This document shows positions 62,631-64,000 of a stretch of DNA of 64,000 nt, one piece after another. Source of the DNA: Petrolisthes cinctipes (taxonomy: Eukaryota; Arthropoda; Malacostraca; Decapoda; Porcellanidae); contig JAWQEG010000470.1 of assembly GCA_033782935.1 (NCBI GenBank), forward strand, positions 2,480,001 to 2,544,000. Direction: 5' to 3'. How positions within the stretch are numbered: position 1 is the first letter of the stretch; every line of letters starts with the position of its first letter. The position numbers were made by a program, and so were the translations under genes. The notes below the pieces were generated by a model. The model made no database searches and was not told the origin of the DNA. It saw nothing but the letters and a program-made list of their open reading frames with translations.

Positions 62631-64000
62631 CACAAAGTCGATATGTGTATGCATCTTCTGTATCCGTTTATATCCCAAATTGATGCTCAAAACACCCGAA
62701 AATTCGATATTTTTGGGTCCCAGAAGCGATCTGTACATGCCTACTTAGTGCTAGAATAATTTCACAATATAGGCCCAAAACGTGCTAAAAATTGATATTT
62801 TGGGTGCCCAAAGTCGATATGTGCATGCATATTCTGTACCCGTTTACTTCCCAAATTCAGGTTTAAAACACTCGAAAATTCGATATTTTTGGGTCCCAGA
62901 AGCGATCTGTACATGCCTACTCCTTGCTAGAATGTTTTCAAGATACAGACCCAAAACATGTTCAAAATCGATATTTCAGGTGCAAAAAGTCGATATGTGC
63001 ATCCATCTTCAGTACCCGTTTATATCTCAAACTCAGGCTCAAAAAACCCGAAAATTCGATATTTTTGGGTCCCAGAAGCGATCTGTGCATGCCTACTCAG
63101 TGCTAGAATGTTTTCAAAATATAGGCTCAAAACATGCTAAAAATAGATATTTTAGGTGCCTAAAGTAGATATGTGCATGCATCTTCTGTACCCGTTTATA
63201 TCTCAAATTCAGGCTCAAAACACCCGAAAATTCAAAATTTTCCGTTCCCTGAAGCGATCTGTACATGCCTACTCAGTGCTGGAATGTTTTCAAAATATAG
63301 GCCCAAAACATTAAAAAATCGATATTTTAAGTGTCTAAATTCGATATGTTCATGCATCTTCTGTACCCGTTTATATCTCAAATTCAGGCTCAAAACACCC
63401 GAAAATTCGATATTTTTGGGTCCCAGAAGCGATCTGTACATGCCTACTCCCTGTTAGAGTATTTTCAAAATACAGGCCCAAAACATGCTGAAAATCGATA
63501 TTTTAGGTGCACAAAGTCGATATGTGTATGCATCTTCTGTATCCGTTTATATCCCAAATTGATGCTCAAAACACCCGAAAATTCGATATTTTTGGGTCCC
63601 AGAAGCGATCTGTACATGCCTACTTAGTGCTAGAATATTTTCACAATATAGGCCCAAAACGTGCTAAAAATCGATATTTTGGGTGCCCAAAGTCGATATG
63701 TGCATGCATATTCTGTACCCGTTTACTTCCCAAATTCAGGTTTAAAACACTCGAAAATTCGATATTTTTGGGTCCCAGAAGCGATCTGTACATGCCTACT
63801 CCTTGCTAGAATGTTTTCAAGATACAGACCCAAAACATGTTCAAAATCGATATTTCAGGTGCAAAAAGTCGATATGTGCATCCATCTTCAGTACCCGTTT
63901 ATATCTCAAACTCAGGCTCAAAAAACCCGAAAATTCGATATTTTTGGGTCCCAGAAGCGATCTGTGCATGCCTACTCAGTGCTAGAATGTTTTCAAAATA
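62106..64000 (+). repeat. 5-monomer HOR, period 879 bp, about 2.2 copies, open at window end
   Basis: Units at 62,106-62,984 and 62,985-63,863, with the third cut by the window edge. Marks at +879 bp: GTTTACTTCCC (62,841 and 63,720), GTTCAAAATCGATATTTC (62,960 and 63,839), AAACTCAGGCTC (63,029 and 63,908). GTTTACTTCCC is found only here, so this is probably the youngest expansion in the window. Confidence 0.85.

Larger units (their letters stand above)
1..64000 (+). repeat. Tandem satellite array, 176-bp monomer, about 360 copies
   Basis: The same roughly 176-bp unit repeats from end to end, always in the same orientation, with no unique sequence or foreign insertion seen. Landmarks recur once per unit: CAAAACATG, CGATATTTTAGGTG, TGCATGCATC, TACCCGTTTATATC, CAAAACACCCGAAAATTC, TTTTTGGGTCCCAGAAG, CGATCTGTACATGCC and ATATTTTCAAAATAT. 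The landmark CAAAACATG recurs from about 377 to about 63,832 at a mean spacing near 175.8 bp if about 361 units lie between. Most units are 176 bp; some are 175 bp, and three carry 7- or 8-bp deletions. Arrays of this size and unit length are typical of eukaryotic centromeric or pericentromeric heterochromatin; that location is inferred, not shown. Both ends of the window lie inside the array, so its true limits are unknown. I do not recognise the family. Confidence 0.98.

Noticed and set aside
1..64000. CRISPR array
   Set aside because: The unit is a 176-bp tandem repeat without distinct spacers between short direct repeats, and no cas-like gene is present.
1..64000. Identification as a named satellite family (alpha satellite, Arabidopsis 178-bp, grass CentO/CentC, Rhynchospora Tyba)
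   Set aside because: Unit length alone is not diagnostic, and I see no characteristic motifs of these families from memory. No search could be run, so the species and family are left open.
1..64000. Transposable element or telomeric repeat insertion
   Set aside because: No stretch leaves the 176-bp register for more than a few bases. No target-site duplication, terminal repeat, poly-A tail or short G-rich telomere motif was seen.

Overview
The whole 64 kb window is one uninterrupted satellite DNA array. I find no protein-coding gene, RNA gene, transposon, CRISPR array or unique-sequence island. The repeat unit is 176 bp (observed mean spacing about 175.8 bp), about 39% GC counted on my hand-made consensus. 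Roughly 360 copies run head to tail in the same orientation from the first base to the last. This points to a eukaryotic nuclear genome, most likely centromeric or pericentromeric heterochromatin. The 176-bp length is close to one nucleosome plus linker, and the CAAAA motif occurs twice per unit, as is common in plant satellites. I do not recognise the satellite family and cannot name the species.

Within the unit, the 176-bp monomer is itself an ancient dimer of two 88-bp halves. The two halves of the consensus align without gaps and match at 60 of 88 positions by hand count. Each half keeps A/T-tracts spaced by about one helical turn and two CGATMT boxes 22 bp apart. The monomer also carries a 7+1+7 AT-rich dyad and the 8-bp palindrome TGCATGCA. 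All six CpG sites of the consensus occur elsewhere in the window as both TpG and CpA, the expected trace of long-term cytosine methylation.

Layout. About 1-20 kb holds relatively diverged monomers with a few local duplications: a 6-mer of 1,054 bp, a 10-mer of 1,761 bp, and segmental copies displaced by 14, 15, 24 and 25 monomers. About 20-45 kb is strongly homogenised into higher-order repeats (HORs): an 18-mer of 3,165 bp in two copies, a 9-mer of about 1,582 bp, and a 16-mer of 2,814 bp in about 2.4 copies. About 45-64 kb is a mosaic of a second set of monomer types with 12-mer, 18-mer, 8-mer and 5-mer periods (2,110, 3,164, 1,406 and 879 bp), plus a 2.9-kb block repeated 8.78 kb away.

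The array records how it evolves. Precise junctions are visible: exact one-monomer deletions by unequal exchange, a 68-bp in-register patch that looks like gene conversion, an 8-bp deletion carried to a second site by a later segmental duplication, and a private 7-bp deletion. The hundreds of short open frames are by-products of the repeat on both strands and are not annotated as genes.
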